Of a stretch of 12,063 nt of DNA, positions 1-6,773 are shown in pieces (the first letter of the stretch is position 1; each line of letters opens with the position of its first letter). Under the pieces are notes generated by a model. It was not told where the DNA came from. It ran no database searches and worked only from the letters and a program-made list of their open reading frames with translations. A program made the translations under genes and the position numbers. The stretch lies in the NCBI GenBank assembly GCA_002333145.1, contig DDBN01000051.1:5000-17062 (forward strand). The letters run 5' to 3'. The stretch is from Moraxellaceae bacterium UBA2031 (GTDB taxonomy: Bacteria; Pseudomonadota; Gammaproteobacteria; Pseudomonadales; Moraxellaceae).

Positions 1-426
1 AAGAATATTGCAGGTAACAATGCGGTGCCGTGTGTTGAGTGAGCCTAGTCCTGCGAGCAATGGCTGCTTACGTGCCACCATGCCGGGTAGATCAGTTTCG
101 ATATAGGTGATGGCAGGATGCTGTTGAGTGAAGCGATAACCACGCGGGGATAAACCACAGGCCAGTTCGACGATTTGCAGATTAGGGTGGACCGCGATCA
201 GAGACCCCAGTTCGCGATCAATTATTGCGTGGCGTTGGAGTAGTGTGGTCTTGATATCTGTGCCAAGCAGGCTGCGTGCGGCATATTCAAAAGGGCGCAG
301 CAGCGTGTAGTAGGTATGGCCTTGCGCGGTAGCAAAGCTTTTATCGGACAGACCGTAGCGGTGCCAGACATAGCCGGTGTAGTGCGCGGTGAAAGAAATA
401 CTGGAGGTATCGTTATTGTTTGTCAT
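1..426 (-). CDS. Class I SAM-dependent methyltransferase, LCMT/PPM1-like family (partial, C-terminus beyond window)
   Basis: Reading the minus strand from an ATG at 426 gives 142 codons with no stop, running off the left edge. The N-terminus (ISFTAHYTGYVWHRYGLSDK, then YYTLLRPFEYAARSLLG) resembles bacterial members of the leucine carboxyl methyltransferase-like group, often annotated as O-methyltransferases. Residues about 87-96 read ELACGLSPRG, a typical SAM-binding motif I, followed by an acidic IETDLPG segment that fits the ribose-binding acidic residue of motif II. The start is well bounded: an in-frame TGA lies 9 nt upstream and no other in-frame ATG occurs early. No clear Shine-Dalgarno sequence is visible. 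It lies 83 nt downstream of arfA, past that gene's terminator, so it probably has its own promoter. The substrate is unknown; family members act on carboxyl or hydroxyl groups. The missing C-terminal half cannot be judged. Confidence 0.8.
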   Translation of the reverse strand, partial: MTNNNDTSSISFTAHYTGYVWHRYGLSDKSFATAQGHTYYTLLRPFEYAARSLLGTDIKTTLLQRHAIIDRELGSLIAVHPNLQIVELACGLSPRGYRFTQQHPAITYIETDLPGMVARKQPLLAGLGSLNTRHRIVTCNIL

Positions 427-509
427 GAAGCCAAGTCATCAGCGCGGCAAGTGAAGACTGATGATGCCGACTGTGCGAAGTCATCGCAACTGTTGAAGCG
501 CGTTACAAA

Positions 510-674
510 TCATGCCGCCGTTAAAAAAGAAAACCCCGGTTCCTGCTGGGAGGACCGGGGCTGACGGGCATAGCTGCCTTTGCCTTTTTTTGCCTTTTCT
601 TGGCGGGTTCGGAACAGCGGGTCGAAGACCAGTGACTTGGCACTGCGGTGCTTCTTGCTGGTGCTCTGGCTCAT
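510..674 (-). CDS. arfA: Alternative ribosome-rescue factor A (ArfA), 54 aa
   Basis: The 54-residue product contains FDPLFRTRQEKAKKGKGSYAR (shown here as FDPLFRTRQEK and AKKGKGSYAR), the conserved core of ArfA; E. coli ArfA has nearly the same DPLFR..VEKNKKGKGSYMRK segment. ArfA enters the A site of ribosomes stalled at mRNA 3' ends and recruits release factor RF2 to hydrolyse the peptidyl-tRNA, as backup to tmRNA. The ATG at 674 is chosen because AGGAGA stands 6 nt before it. An in-frame upstream ATG at 716 would add 14 residues with no homology or ribosome binding site. The basic core ends near R37. Codons 39-47 form a terminator hairpin and codons 48-51 its U-rich tract, so the normal transcript should lack the TGA at 512-510. 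The hydrophobic tail seen in full-length E. coli ArfA is absent. It lies 163 nt downstream of the small membrane protein gene in the same direction. Confidence 0.93.
   Translation of the reverse strand: MSQSTSKKHRSAKSLVFDPLFRTRQEKAKKGKGSYARQPRSSQQEPGFSFLTAA
521..560 (-). terminator. Intrinsic terminator inside the arfA reading frame, before its stop codon
   Basis: On the minus strand, CCCCGGTCCT (560-551) pairs with AGGAACCGGGG (544-534): ten base pairs with one bulged A and a six-base loop, CCCAGC. The stem is followed at once by TTTTCTTTTTTA (533-522). The plus strand has no T-tract beyond the hairpin, so it acts only in the arfA direction. Transcription should stop around 525-521, about 10-15 nt before the TGA at 512-510, leaving a nonstop mRNA. 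Terminators or RNase III sites at this place are known for proteobacterial arfA genes. Confidence 0.9.
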
Positions 675-680
675 GGGGTT

Positions 681-686
681 TCTCCT
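681..686 (-). promoter_or_regulatory. arfA ribosome binding site that fixes the start
   Basis: AGGAGA on the minus strand is six bases (AACCCC) before the ATG at 674. It selects this start over the in-frame ATG at 716. Confidence 0.8.
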
Positions 687-837
687 GTGAGCGGGTGGGT
701 TGATGGCGCGAATCATCGGGCAACAATTTGGCGATGTGAATACCGTTTCCGTAACAGGTGATGAACGGTCTCTGTAGGGGATGGCGTGAAGGGGCAGCGG
801 AAAGCGAGTAACAACTATCGGGAGGATAGCGGCGGGG

Positions 838-1092
838 TCAGCCTTGAGGGCGGTAAAGCTGGCGCAGGCGGCGAAAGCGTGCCGGCAAGTGCGTTAAGTT
901 CAGCAGGCCGGTGGCTACTAAGATAATAATGACTTCGCGCGAGGCTAACAAAGGATGCAATGTCGCGGCATCACCAAACCAGCCCCACAGGCCGAGCGCG
1001 AGGGCACTATTGCCGAGCGTGTCGAGAATAAGGTCGCGGCGCACTTGCTGGCGCAGGGCGAGCAGGTCGTCAGGGAGTCCTGAGTTGTTCAT
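838..1092 (-). CDS. Small hypothetical membrane protein, 84 aa, coupled to holA
   Basis: I do not recognise this family. The start codon overlaps the holA stop as ATGA (1092-1089), which argues for translational coupling and for a real gene. The first 25 residues are hydrophilic (LPDDLLALRQQVRRDLILD). Two hydrophobic stretches follow: about 28-39 (NSALALGLWGWF) and about 54-69 (VIIILVATGLLNLTHL). The C-terminus is strongly basic (RFRRLRQLYRPQG). This suggests a two-helix inner-membrane hairpin with both ends in the cytoplasm, by the positive-inside rule. No lipobox, cysteines or catalytic motif are visible. In E. coli and many relatives the gene after holA is nadD, which is absent here. The coding call rests on coupling and composition, not on homology. 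Confidence 0.62.
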   Translation of the reverse strand: MNNSGLPDDLLALRQQVRRDLILDTLGNSALALGLWGWFGDAATLHPLLASREVIIILVATGLLNLTHLPARFRRLRQLYRPQG

Positions 1093-2117
1093 ACCTTGAT
1101 GCCAGGCAGAAGTGGACGGCCAGCAATGGCCATGGTCAGGCGTAGGAGAACATCCCAGCCCCGTTCCTGACTTTGGCCCTTAATGGCCTGATCGGTAGCA
1201 AGGATTTCGCTCACCAGTAAACGCGCCAGTCGTGGCGAGGTGCGTTGCACGGCTTTCTGAAACAAGGACTGGCGCTTTTGCCAAATACCGTTTTGTTGCA
1301 GCAGGGCATTCAAGGGTTGGCCAGCGTCTAGTCCCTCACGGAGTGCGGCGAGTGTGCGAGCATCTTTGCCAAGTGCCCAGAGTACCCCCGATTCAGTTTC
1401 ACCTTCAGCGCGGAGTCCGGCCAGCATACGGGCCGCTCGTTCGGCATCGCCGTTAAGTGCGCAGTCTGCCAGTTCGTAGACGTTGTAGCGGGCGCAGTCA
1501 CCCACTGCACTTCGAATAATATCGGTGGTCAGTAGGCCATTATCGGCGAGCAGGCGTAGCTTTTCGATTTCTTGTTGGGCGGCCAACAGATTTCCTTCCA
1601 CACGCTCGCGCAGGAGTGCAAAGGCTTCAGTATCTTCGGTGCGCAGGCCTGCTTGTTGCAGGCGGCCACTCAGCCAGTTTGGCAACGTGTGAGCATCTAT
1701 GACGGGCAGTTGCAGTGATGCGCCGGCGCTGTCGCAGGCAGCAAACCATTTTGCTTTTTGGGCGGTGCCATCCAGCTTGGGCAGGATCAAGAGGAGCAAC
1801 GTATCAGGCGATGGGTTGCCTGCGTATTTTTCTAACATGCTGGCCGCGGAGGAATCAGGCTTGCCACTAAAACGAACTTCTACAATTTTGCGATCACCAA
1901 ACAGTGACAGCGTATTGACGCTGGCGAGCAGCGCGCTCCAGTCCATGCCACGCTCGGCATGATGCACTTCACGTTCGGTGTAGCCTTGTGCGCGTGCAGC
2001 ACGACGTAGCAGATCGGTGGCTTCTTGTTGCAGCAGGATTTCGTCGCCATGCACAACATACACCGCCGCAAGCGGGTCTTTGACATGACGGGGAAGTTGA
2101 TCCCAGCTTAGTTTCAT
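1089..2117 (-). CDS. holA: DNA polymerase III subunit delta
   Basis: At 342 residues this matches the usual length of gammaproteobacterial HolA (about 343). The N-terminus, with YVVHGDEILLQQEATDLLRR near residues 19-38, corresponds to the conserved start of the delta AAA-like domain, and LLLLILPKLDGTAQKAKWF near 105-123 is also characteristic. There is no working P-loop, as expected for delta. The protein is the clamp-loader 'wrench': with delta-prime and tau/gamma it opens the beta sliding clamp and loads it on primed DNA. The position after lptE is the classic arrangement. Its ATG overlaps the lptE stop (ATGA, 2117-2114) and its own stop overlaps the next start, so three genes in a row are coupled. 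Confidence 0.96.
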   Translation of the reverse strand: MKLSWDQLPRHVKDPLAAVYVVHGDEILLQQEATDLLRRAARAQGYTEREVHHAERGMDWSALLASVNTLSLFGDRKIVEVRFSGKPDSSAASMLEKYAGNPSPDTLLLLILPKLDGTAQKAKWFAACDSAGASLQLPVIDAHTLPNWLSGRLQQAGLRTEDTEAFALLRERVEGNLLAAQQEIEKLRLLADNGLLTTDIIRSAVGDCARYNVYELADCALNGDAERAARMLAGLRAEGETESGVLWALGKDARTLAALREGLDAGQPLNALLQQNGIWQKRQSLFQKAVQRTSPRLARLLVSEILATDQAIKGQSQERGWDVLLRLTMAIAGRPLLPGIKV

Positions 2118-2632
2118 GGTGCGGGCGTTACGCTGTCAGCGGGGGGAGTCCAAGTGCGTAACTGGCGTACGATCTGGTGTGCAGCATCTCGGCGCAGCTC
2201 CTGCACCAAGGTTTCCTCTTCCGTGTTTTTGCCAACAATATTGGTGGTGTCGTATTGATAGCCGCGTCGCAAGATAAGTGACTGAATGGCGCCAGGAATC
2301 TTGGAGCCCGTGGGCTGCAGGCGATAATCCACAGAGTAAATCAGGGTGTATTCAGCTGCTTTGGCGCGGCTGTCGACTGTCGTGGTCTGTTTAGTGAGCA
2401 ACTCACGCGTTACTTCCAGCTCTGTGTCGCCGCCATCGGTGCTGACATGAGCGCGACCCAGCGTAAGTGCCAGTTCGTCGCGAAGGGCAGCACTGCTGCC
2501 TGGAGTCGTGAGGGTGAGGGCATGCAGACCGGCTGGCATTTCATAGCTGCCACGCAGATGAAATCCGCAGGCTGTAATCGCCAGACTGGCGGCCAGTGTC
2601 AGCATCATCCGTATTGTTGTTGCTTTGCCCAT
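2114..2632 (-). CDS. lptE: LPS-assembly lipoprotein LptE
   Basis: The 172-residue product starts with a lipoprotein signal peptide: charged n-region (K3, R8), hydrophobic core LTLAASLA, and lipobox ITAC with the acylated cysteine at residue 22. GFHLRGSYEMP follows directly, the signature start of mature LptE (RlpB). LptE plugs the LptD barrel in the outer membrane and helps deliver lipopolysaccharide to the cell surface. The frame stays open upstream to 2809, but that part lies inside leuS. The ATG at 2632 is preferred because AGGAG and AGAGG precede it and because it sits 16 nt after the leuS stop. Length and context (leuS-lptE-holA) are standard for gammaproteobacteria. Confidence 0.95.
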   Translation of the reverse strand: MGKATTIRMMLTLAASLAITACGFHLRGSYEMPAGLHALTLTTPGSSAALRDELALTLGRAHVSTDGGDTELEVTRELLTKQTTTVDSRAKAAEYTLIYSVDYRLQPTGSKIPGAIQSLILRRGYQYDTTNIVGKNTEEETLVQELRRDAAHQIVRQLRTWTPPADSVTPAP

Positions 2633-2648
2633 CAGCCTCTTGCTCCTG

Positions 2649-5360
2649 TCAGACGACCACGTTGACCAGCTTGCCCTTGACCACGATGACCTTTCTCGCA
2701 GGTTTACCTTCCATAAAGCGCTGCACATCGGCATTGGCCAATGCGGTGGCTTCGATGGTGGGCTGATCGGCATCGGCCGCGACAGTGATCTTGCCGCGCA
2801 GCTTGCCATTCACTTGTACCACAAGCTCGATCTCACTTTGCTCAAGCGCCTTATCGTCATGCTGTGGCCAGCCTTCCGCATCCAGTGACTGCATCTGGCG
2901 GCCGAGCAATGGGCCCATGCGCACAGACAAGTCCTTCCACAGTGCGTGACCAATATGAGGTGTTACAGGGGACAGCAAGCGAACGAGAACGGACAGTGTT
3001 TCAGCAGAGGCTGCTAAAAACTGACGGTTGGTGCTGGCACGATCGGCGTCGTTGGCAACATCAAATTCAAACTTTTCGCTTTCCAGCAGATTCAGCAACT
3101 TCATGCAGGCTGAGATTACCGTATTGAACTGGTTGCGAGCGTAATCTGCGTTGGCTTGTTTGAGAATGCTGTGCAGTTCGAAGCGAATGGCCTCTAGTTT
3201 TTTACTATTACCGGCATGAGCGACAACAGATGCTTCAGGCTGGGCTAGGGCGGCATCAGCACGCATGGCGAAGTTCGAGGCAAATTTCCACAGGCGACGC
3301 AAGAATCGGTATGCGCCTTCTACGCCAGCATCGCTCCATTCCAAAGAGGCATCCGGTGGGGCAGCAAACATCATGAACAGGCGGGCCGTGTCGGCACCAT
3401 ACTGGTCAATGAGTGCTTGTGGGTCCACGCCGTTGTTCTTGGACTTGGACATTTTTTCCATGCCACCGATGTGTACCGGCTGGCCATCACTCTTTAGTGT
3501 GGCAGCCGTCATGCGTCCTTTTTCGTCGCGTTCGATGTCGACATCGGCGGGATTGATCCAGTCCTTTCCACCGTTGGCTTCATCACGATAGAACGTGTCG
3601 GCGACCACCATGCCTTGAGTCAGTAATTTTTTGAACGGCTCATCGCCTTGTACAAGGCCTTCATCACGCATCAGCTTGTGAAAGAAGCGGGCGTAGAGCA
3701 AATGCAGGATGGCGTGTTCGATACCACCCACATACTGATCAACGGGAAGCCAGTACTTGGCGGCATCCTTGTCGACCATGGCGCTGGTGCTTTGCGGTGA
3801 GGCATAGCGGGCGTAGTACCAGGAGGACTCCACGAAGGTATCCATGGTGTCCGTTTCACGCTTGGCATCAGCGCCACAGGAGGGGCATTTGCACTCGTAG
3901 AAAGAAGGCATACGTGCCAGTGGTGAACCGGCACCATCGGGCACTACATCTTCGGGCAGTATCACGGGCAGATCTTTTTCCGGAACCGGCACATCGCCAC
4001 ATGAAGCGCAGTGAATGATGGGGATTGGGCAGCCCCAGTAGCGCTGGCGTGAAATGCCCCAGTCGCGCAAGCGGAATTGGGTTTTACGCGCGCCATGTTG
4101 CGAGACTTCGAGATCGGCAACGATGGCATCGAAGGCGGCAGTAAAATCCTTGCCGTCATATTTGCCAGAATTAATCGTGATCAGGCCGTCCTTGCCAGCG
4201 TATTCGTCTTGCCACTGTGTTGCGGAAAAACTGTCATCACCGGAAGCCTTGCGATACACCTGCGTGATGGGCAGGGAATATTTGTTGGCAAACTCGAAGT
4301 CGCGCTCATCGTGCGCGGGAACGGCCATTACAGCGCCTTCGCCATAGCCCCACAACACGTAGTTAGCGATGAATACGGGTAGCTTTGTGCCAGTGAGTGG
4401 ATGAATGACAAATTGGCCGGTAGCCATGCCTTTCTTTTCCATGGTGGCCATGTCAGCTTCGGCAACGGAGCCGGCTTTGCACTCAGCGATGAATGCCGTG
4501 AGCGCCACATTTTTTTCGGCGGCACGTGCAGCGAGAGGATGCTCGGCCGCCACCGCGACATAGGTGGCGCCCATCAGCGTATCCGGACGCGTCGAATACA
4601 CCTTGAGTTGACCAGTGATGCCGATGCTGGCTTCGTCGTAGTCAAACACGATATCGGCACCAAAACTCTTGCCGATCCAGTTGCGCTGCATGGTGCGCAC
4701 TTGTTCGGGCCACTGGTCGAGCTGGTCCAGATCGCGCAGCAATTCTTCGGCATAGCGGGTGATACCGAAGTAGTACATTGGGATTTCGCGCTTTTCGACG
4801 ACGGCACCAGAGCGCCAGCCGCGACCATCAATTACTTGCTCGTTGGCCAGCACAGTCTGGTCAACCGGGTCCCAGTTTACGGAGCCTGATTTTTTGTAGA
4901 TCACGCCCTTTTCGAACAAGCGCGTGAATAGCCACTGTTCCCAACGGTAATAATCCGGCTTGCAGGTGGTGATTTCACGCGACCAGTCGATGGCTAAGCC
5001 CAGCGATTTGAGCTGGGTCTTCATGTAGTCGATGTTGGAATAAGTCCACGCAGCCGGCGCCACCTTATTTTTCATGGCCGCATTTTCAGCGGGCAGACCG
5101 AATGCATCCCAACCCATCGGTTGCAGGACGTTTTTGCCCTGCATGCGCTGAAAGCGGGCGATCACATCCCCGATGGTGTAGTTGCGCACATGGCCCATGT
5201 GCAGCTTGCCGCTGGGATACGGAAACATGGACAAGCAGAAGAATTTTTCCTTCTCGGGCTGACCTTGAGGTGAAGGGTCAACGGCCTTGAAGGCACCGGA
5301 TTGTTCCCATTCGGTCTGGGCGGCGGGTTCTATATCCTGGGGGCGGTATTGTTCATGCAT
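2649..5360 (-). CDS. leuS: Leucyl-tRNA synthetase
   Basis: This 903-residue class I synthetase charges tRNA-Leu in the cytoplasm. Visible elements in order: HMGH (the HIGH motif) at 54-57; the CP1 editing domain with STRPDTLMGATY at 256-267 and GYGEGAVMAVPAHDERD around 338-354, which deacylates mischarged tRNA; a cysteine set CASC (451-454) and C490/C492/C495 that looks like the zinc-binding insertion; GGMEKMSKSKNNG with KMSKS at 636-640; and the anticodon-binding and C-terminal domains, ending in VQVNGKLRGK and KVIVVKGKLVNVVV. The frame is open to an ATG at 5429, but MHEQYRPQDIEP at 5360 matches the usual family N-terminus, and the extra 23 residues look non-coding. The ribosome binding site is weak (AAGG, somewhat far). 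The gene is divergent from the ydcF-like gene, with 102 nt between starts. I see no confident promoter there. Confidence 0.98.
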   Translation of the reverse strand: MHEQYRPQDIEPAAQTEWEQSGAFKAVDPSPQGQPEKEKFFCLSMFPYPSGKLHMGHVRNYTIGDVIARFQRMQGKNVLQPMGWDAFGLPAENAAMKNKVAPAAWTYSNIDYMKTQLKSLGLAIDWSREITTCKPDYYRWEQWLFTRLFEKGVIYKKSGSVNWDPVDQTVLANEQVIDGRGWRSGAVVEKREIPMYYFGITRYAEELLRDLDQLDQWPEQVRTMQRNWIGKSFGADIVFDYDEASIGITGQLKVYSTRPDTLMGATYVAVAAEHPLAARAAEKNVALTAFIAECKAGSVAEADMATMEKKGMATGQFVIHPLTGTKLPVFIANYVLWGYGEGAVMAVPAHDERDFEFANKYSLPITQVYRKASGDDSFSATQWQDEYAGKDGLITINSGKYDGKDFTAAFDAIVADLEVSQHGARKTQFRLRDWGISRQRYWGCPIPIIHCASCGDVPVPEKDLPVILPEDVVPDGAGSPLARMPSFYECKCPSCGADAKRETDTMDTFVESSWYYARYASPQSTSAMVDKDAAKYWLPVDQYVGGIEHAILHLLYARFFHKLMRDEGLVQGDEPFKKLLTQGMVVADTFYRDEANGGKDWINPADVDIERDEKGRMTAATLKSDGQPVHIGGMEKMSKSKNNGVDPQALIDQYGADTARLFMMFAAPPDASLEWSDAGVEGAYRFLRRLWKFASNFAMRADAALAQPEASVVAHAGNSKKLEAIRFELHSILKQANADYARNQFNTVISACMKLLNLLESEKFEFDVANDADRASTNRQFLAASAETLSVLVRLLSPVTPHIGHALWKDLSVRMGPLLGRQMQSLDAEGWPQHDDKALEQSEIELVVQVNGKLRGKITVAADADQPTIEATALANADVQRFMEGKPARKVIVVKGKLVNVVV

Positions 5361-5462
5361 GGCGCAACGGGGCCTTAGGAAAGCGGGTGGAAGTACAAAA
5401 AATCGTGGAAAATCAATGGGGCATAGCATAGCGTAGACGCCACGTTCAGACCATTACTCGCC

Positions 5463-6233
5463 ATGACCTTCATCGCTTTTCTTCACGCCTGCTTGTCCCC
5501 TCCTGCCCTGCAGATACTGATGGTGCTGCTGGGGCTGTGGGTAGGCCGTCGGCGGCAGGTCTGGGGGCGCGCGCTGATTGGCCTAGGGCTGGTTTCGCTT
5601 TGGTTGATGGCAACCCCGCAGGGGGCTAGTTGGCTGCTGCAGGGCTTGGAGCGCTACCCGGCCATTAGCGATCCATCAACGCTGCGGGCAGAGGGCTGGC
5701 AAGCCATCGTGGTTATCGGCGGCGGGCGCCAATATGCGGCGCCGGAGTATGAGCATCGGGATGTTCCCAATATCTGGACGGCAAGCCGGCTGCGCTATGC
5801 GGCGCACCTGTATCGGCACACGGGTCTGCCACTGGCGGTGAGTGGTGGTCGACGGCAGGGGGATGTGGCCTCCGAGGCACATCTCATGCATTACAGCTTG
5901 GTTAATGACCACGTAGTGAACGTTTATTGGGTGGAGGAAGACAGTGCCACCACATGGGACAATGCCATCAAGACGAGGGCACTGCTTGCGCCGTTGGGCG
6001 TGAACCGTGTGGTACTGGTAACGCAGGCCATGCACATGACCCGGGCTGTGGCAGTGTTTGAGCATGCCGGCTTTAAGGTAAAGCCGGCCCCAGTGGATTT
6101 CGAAATAGACTTAGCGCATCTGTCGTTGTTACGACGATTTATGCCAAGCGCAGAGCGTTTAATGGCCTCGGGGCAGGCGTGGCATGAATATGCTGGTTTG
6201 GCGTGGTATCGCGTTAAAATGCTATTTGTTTGA
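5463..6233 (+). CDS. YdcF/ElyC-like envelope protein (DUF218)
   Basis: The 256-residue product has two N-terminal hydrophobic segments (about 12-27 and 37-50), then a DUF218 domain. Its signatures are AIVVIGGGRQ (81-90), LAVSGGRRQGDVASEAHLM (124-142), EEDSATTWDNA (158-168) and LVTQAMHMTRAVAVF (185-199). The two-helix-plus-DUF218 plan resembles E. coli ElyC, linked to envelope biogenesis and lipid-carrier metabolism, and YdcF. The exact reaction is unknown, so no gene symbol is given. No good Shine-Dalgarno sequence precedes the ATG at 5463; a later ATG at 5520 would remove most of the first helix and is less likely. The gene contains a perfect 10-bp hairpin at 6066-6088. The sulfur-transport pair follows after 69 nt on the same strand. 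Confidence 0.85.
   Translation: MTFIAFLHACLSPPALQILMVLLGLWVGRRRQVWGRALIGLGLVSLWLMATPQGASWLLQGLERYPAISDPSTLRAEGWQAIVVIGGGRQYAAPEYEHRDVPNIWTASRLRYAAHLYRHTGLPLAVSGGRRQGDVASEAHLMHYSLVNDHVVNVYWVEEDSATTWDNAIKTRALLAPLGVNRVVLVTQAMHMTRAVAVFEHAGFKVKPAPVDFEIDLAHLSLLRRFMPSAERLMASGQAWHEYAGLAWYRVKMLFV
6066..6088 (+). repeat. Perfect inverted repeat (10-bp arms, 3-nt loop) inside the ydcF-like gene
   Basis: GCCGGCTTTA (6066-6075), AGG, TAAAGCCGGC (6079-6088). The stem is perfect on both strands. It lies within codons for about residues 202-208. No T-tract follows on either strand, so it is not an intrinsic terminator. Confidence 0.85.
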
Positions 6234-6302
6234 TTGGCTAATGATGATGTTGGCTGTGTTAGTGGTTGTTGTGGTTTTTCTTGTTCCTGCGAGAGAGTTG
6301 GT

Positions 6303-6773
6303 ATGAATCTTGAGTTGTTGTTTCCTGCTGGCATGGCGCATTACTTGGCCGGCGGTGTGCTGATCGGTATTGCCGTATCCTTTATTTTTCTCAGCACCGG
6401 CATCGTGGCGGGGATGAGCTCGTTTTTCAGCGCGACGCTGTCATACGTGTCGTGTGTTCCGTTTTTTCAGCAGACAAGGTTCATTGAAACACGAGGCTGG
6501 CGCATCGTGCTGGCGGTGGGTTTGGTACTGGGTGCGCTGCTATGTGCGTTGCTCATGCCAGAGCGCTTTGTACTGACCAGTGTTGCGCCGTGGCAGTTGG
6601 CATTGGGTGGGCTGATCGCTGGGTTTGGCGCGCGTTACGGCAATGGCTGCACCTCCGGTCATGGCATTTGCGGCATGGCGTCATTGCAGTGGCCATCACT
6701 GGGTGCTGTGTTGGTTTTTATGGCCACCGCAATTGCCACGGCCCATCTTGTTGAAGCGCTGGGGGTGCAGTAA
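6303..6773 (+). CDS. YeeE/YedE family sulfur-compound transporter, N-terminal-half protein
   Basis: The 156-residue, very hydrophobic product has about four membrane helices. It carries LSTGIVAGMSSF (30-41) and GNGCTSGHGICGMA (113-126, cysteines 116 and 123), the hallmark of the YeeE/YedE (DUF395, sulfur transport) family. E. coli YeeE imports thiosulfate across the inner membrane through conserved cysteines; by analogy this protein handles thiosulfate or a related sulfur species. The start at 6303 is chosen because GAGAGAG stands about five bases upstream and the protein begins normally. An in-frame TTG at 6234 would add 23 unlikely, cysteine-rich residues. The stop overlaps the next start (TAATG), so the two half-transporters are coupled. 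Such split pairs often sit beside a BigR-type regulator and a persulfide dioxygenase; neither is in view here. Confidence 0.9.
   Translation: MNLELLFPAGMAHYLAGGVLIGIAVSFIFLSTGIVAGMSSFFSATLSYVSCVPFFQQTRFIETRGWRIVLAVGLVLGALLCALLMPERFVLTSVAPWQLALGGLIAGFGARYGNGCTSGHGICGMASLQWPSLGAVLVFMATAIATAHLVEALGVQ

Noticed and set aside
157..160. SKDD in place of NKxD in the CobW GTPase (protein residues 157-160)
   Set aside because: The first position of this motif varies in COG0523 proteins (for example Thr in E. coli YjiA as I recall), so it does not suggest loss of GTP binding.
481..726. 81-codon minus-strand frame overlapping arfA
   Set aside because: It is a shifted frame of the arfA region; the arfA frame carries the conserved motif and ribosome binding site.
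808..829. Possible terminator after the small membrane protein gene
   Set aside because: The minus-strand hairpin has only five pairs (CTATC-CTCCC-GATAG) and a broken T-tract (TTGTTA); too weak to call.
2633..2809. Upstream extension of the lptE frame
   Set aside because: It lies inside leuS in another frame and would bury the lipoprotein signal peptide; the ATG at 2632 with its ribosome binding site is the sensible start.
4401..4889. 162-codon plus-strand open frame inside leuS
   Set aside because: It is fully antisense to strongly conserved leuS sequence, with no recognisable domain, and follows from the codon use of the opposite strand.
5361..5429. 23-residue N-terminal extension of LeuS
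   Set aside because: The family N-terminus begins at MHEQYRPQ; the extra residues have no counterpart and occupy the divergent promoter region.
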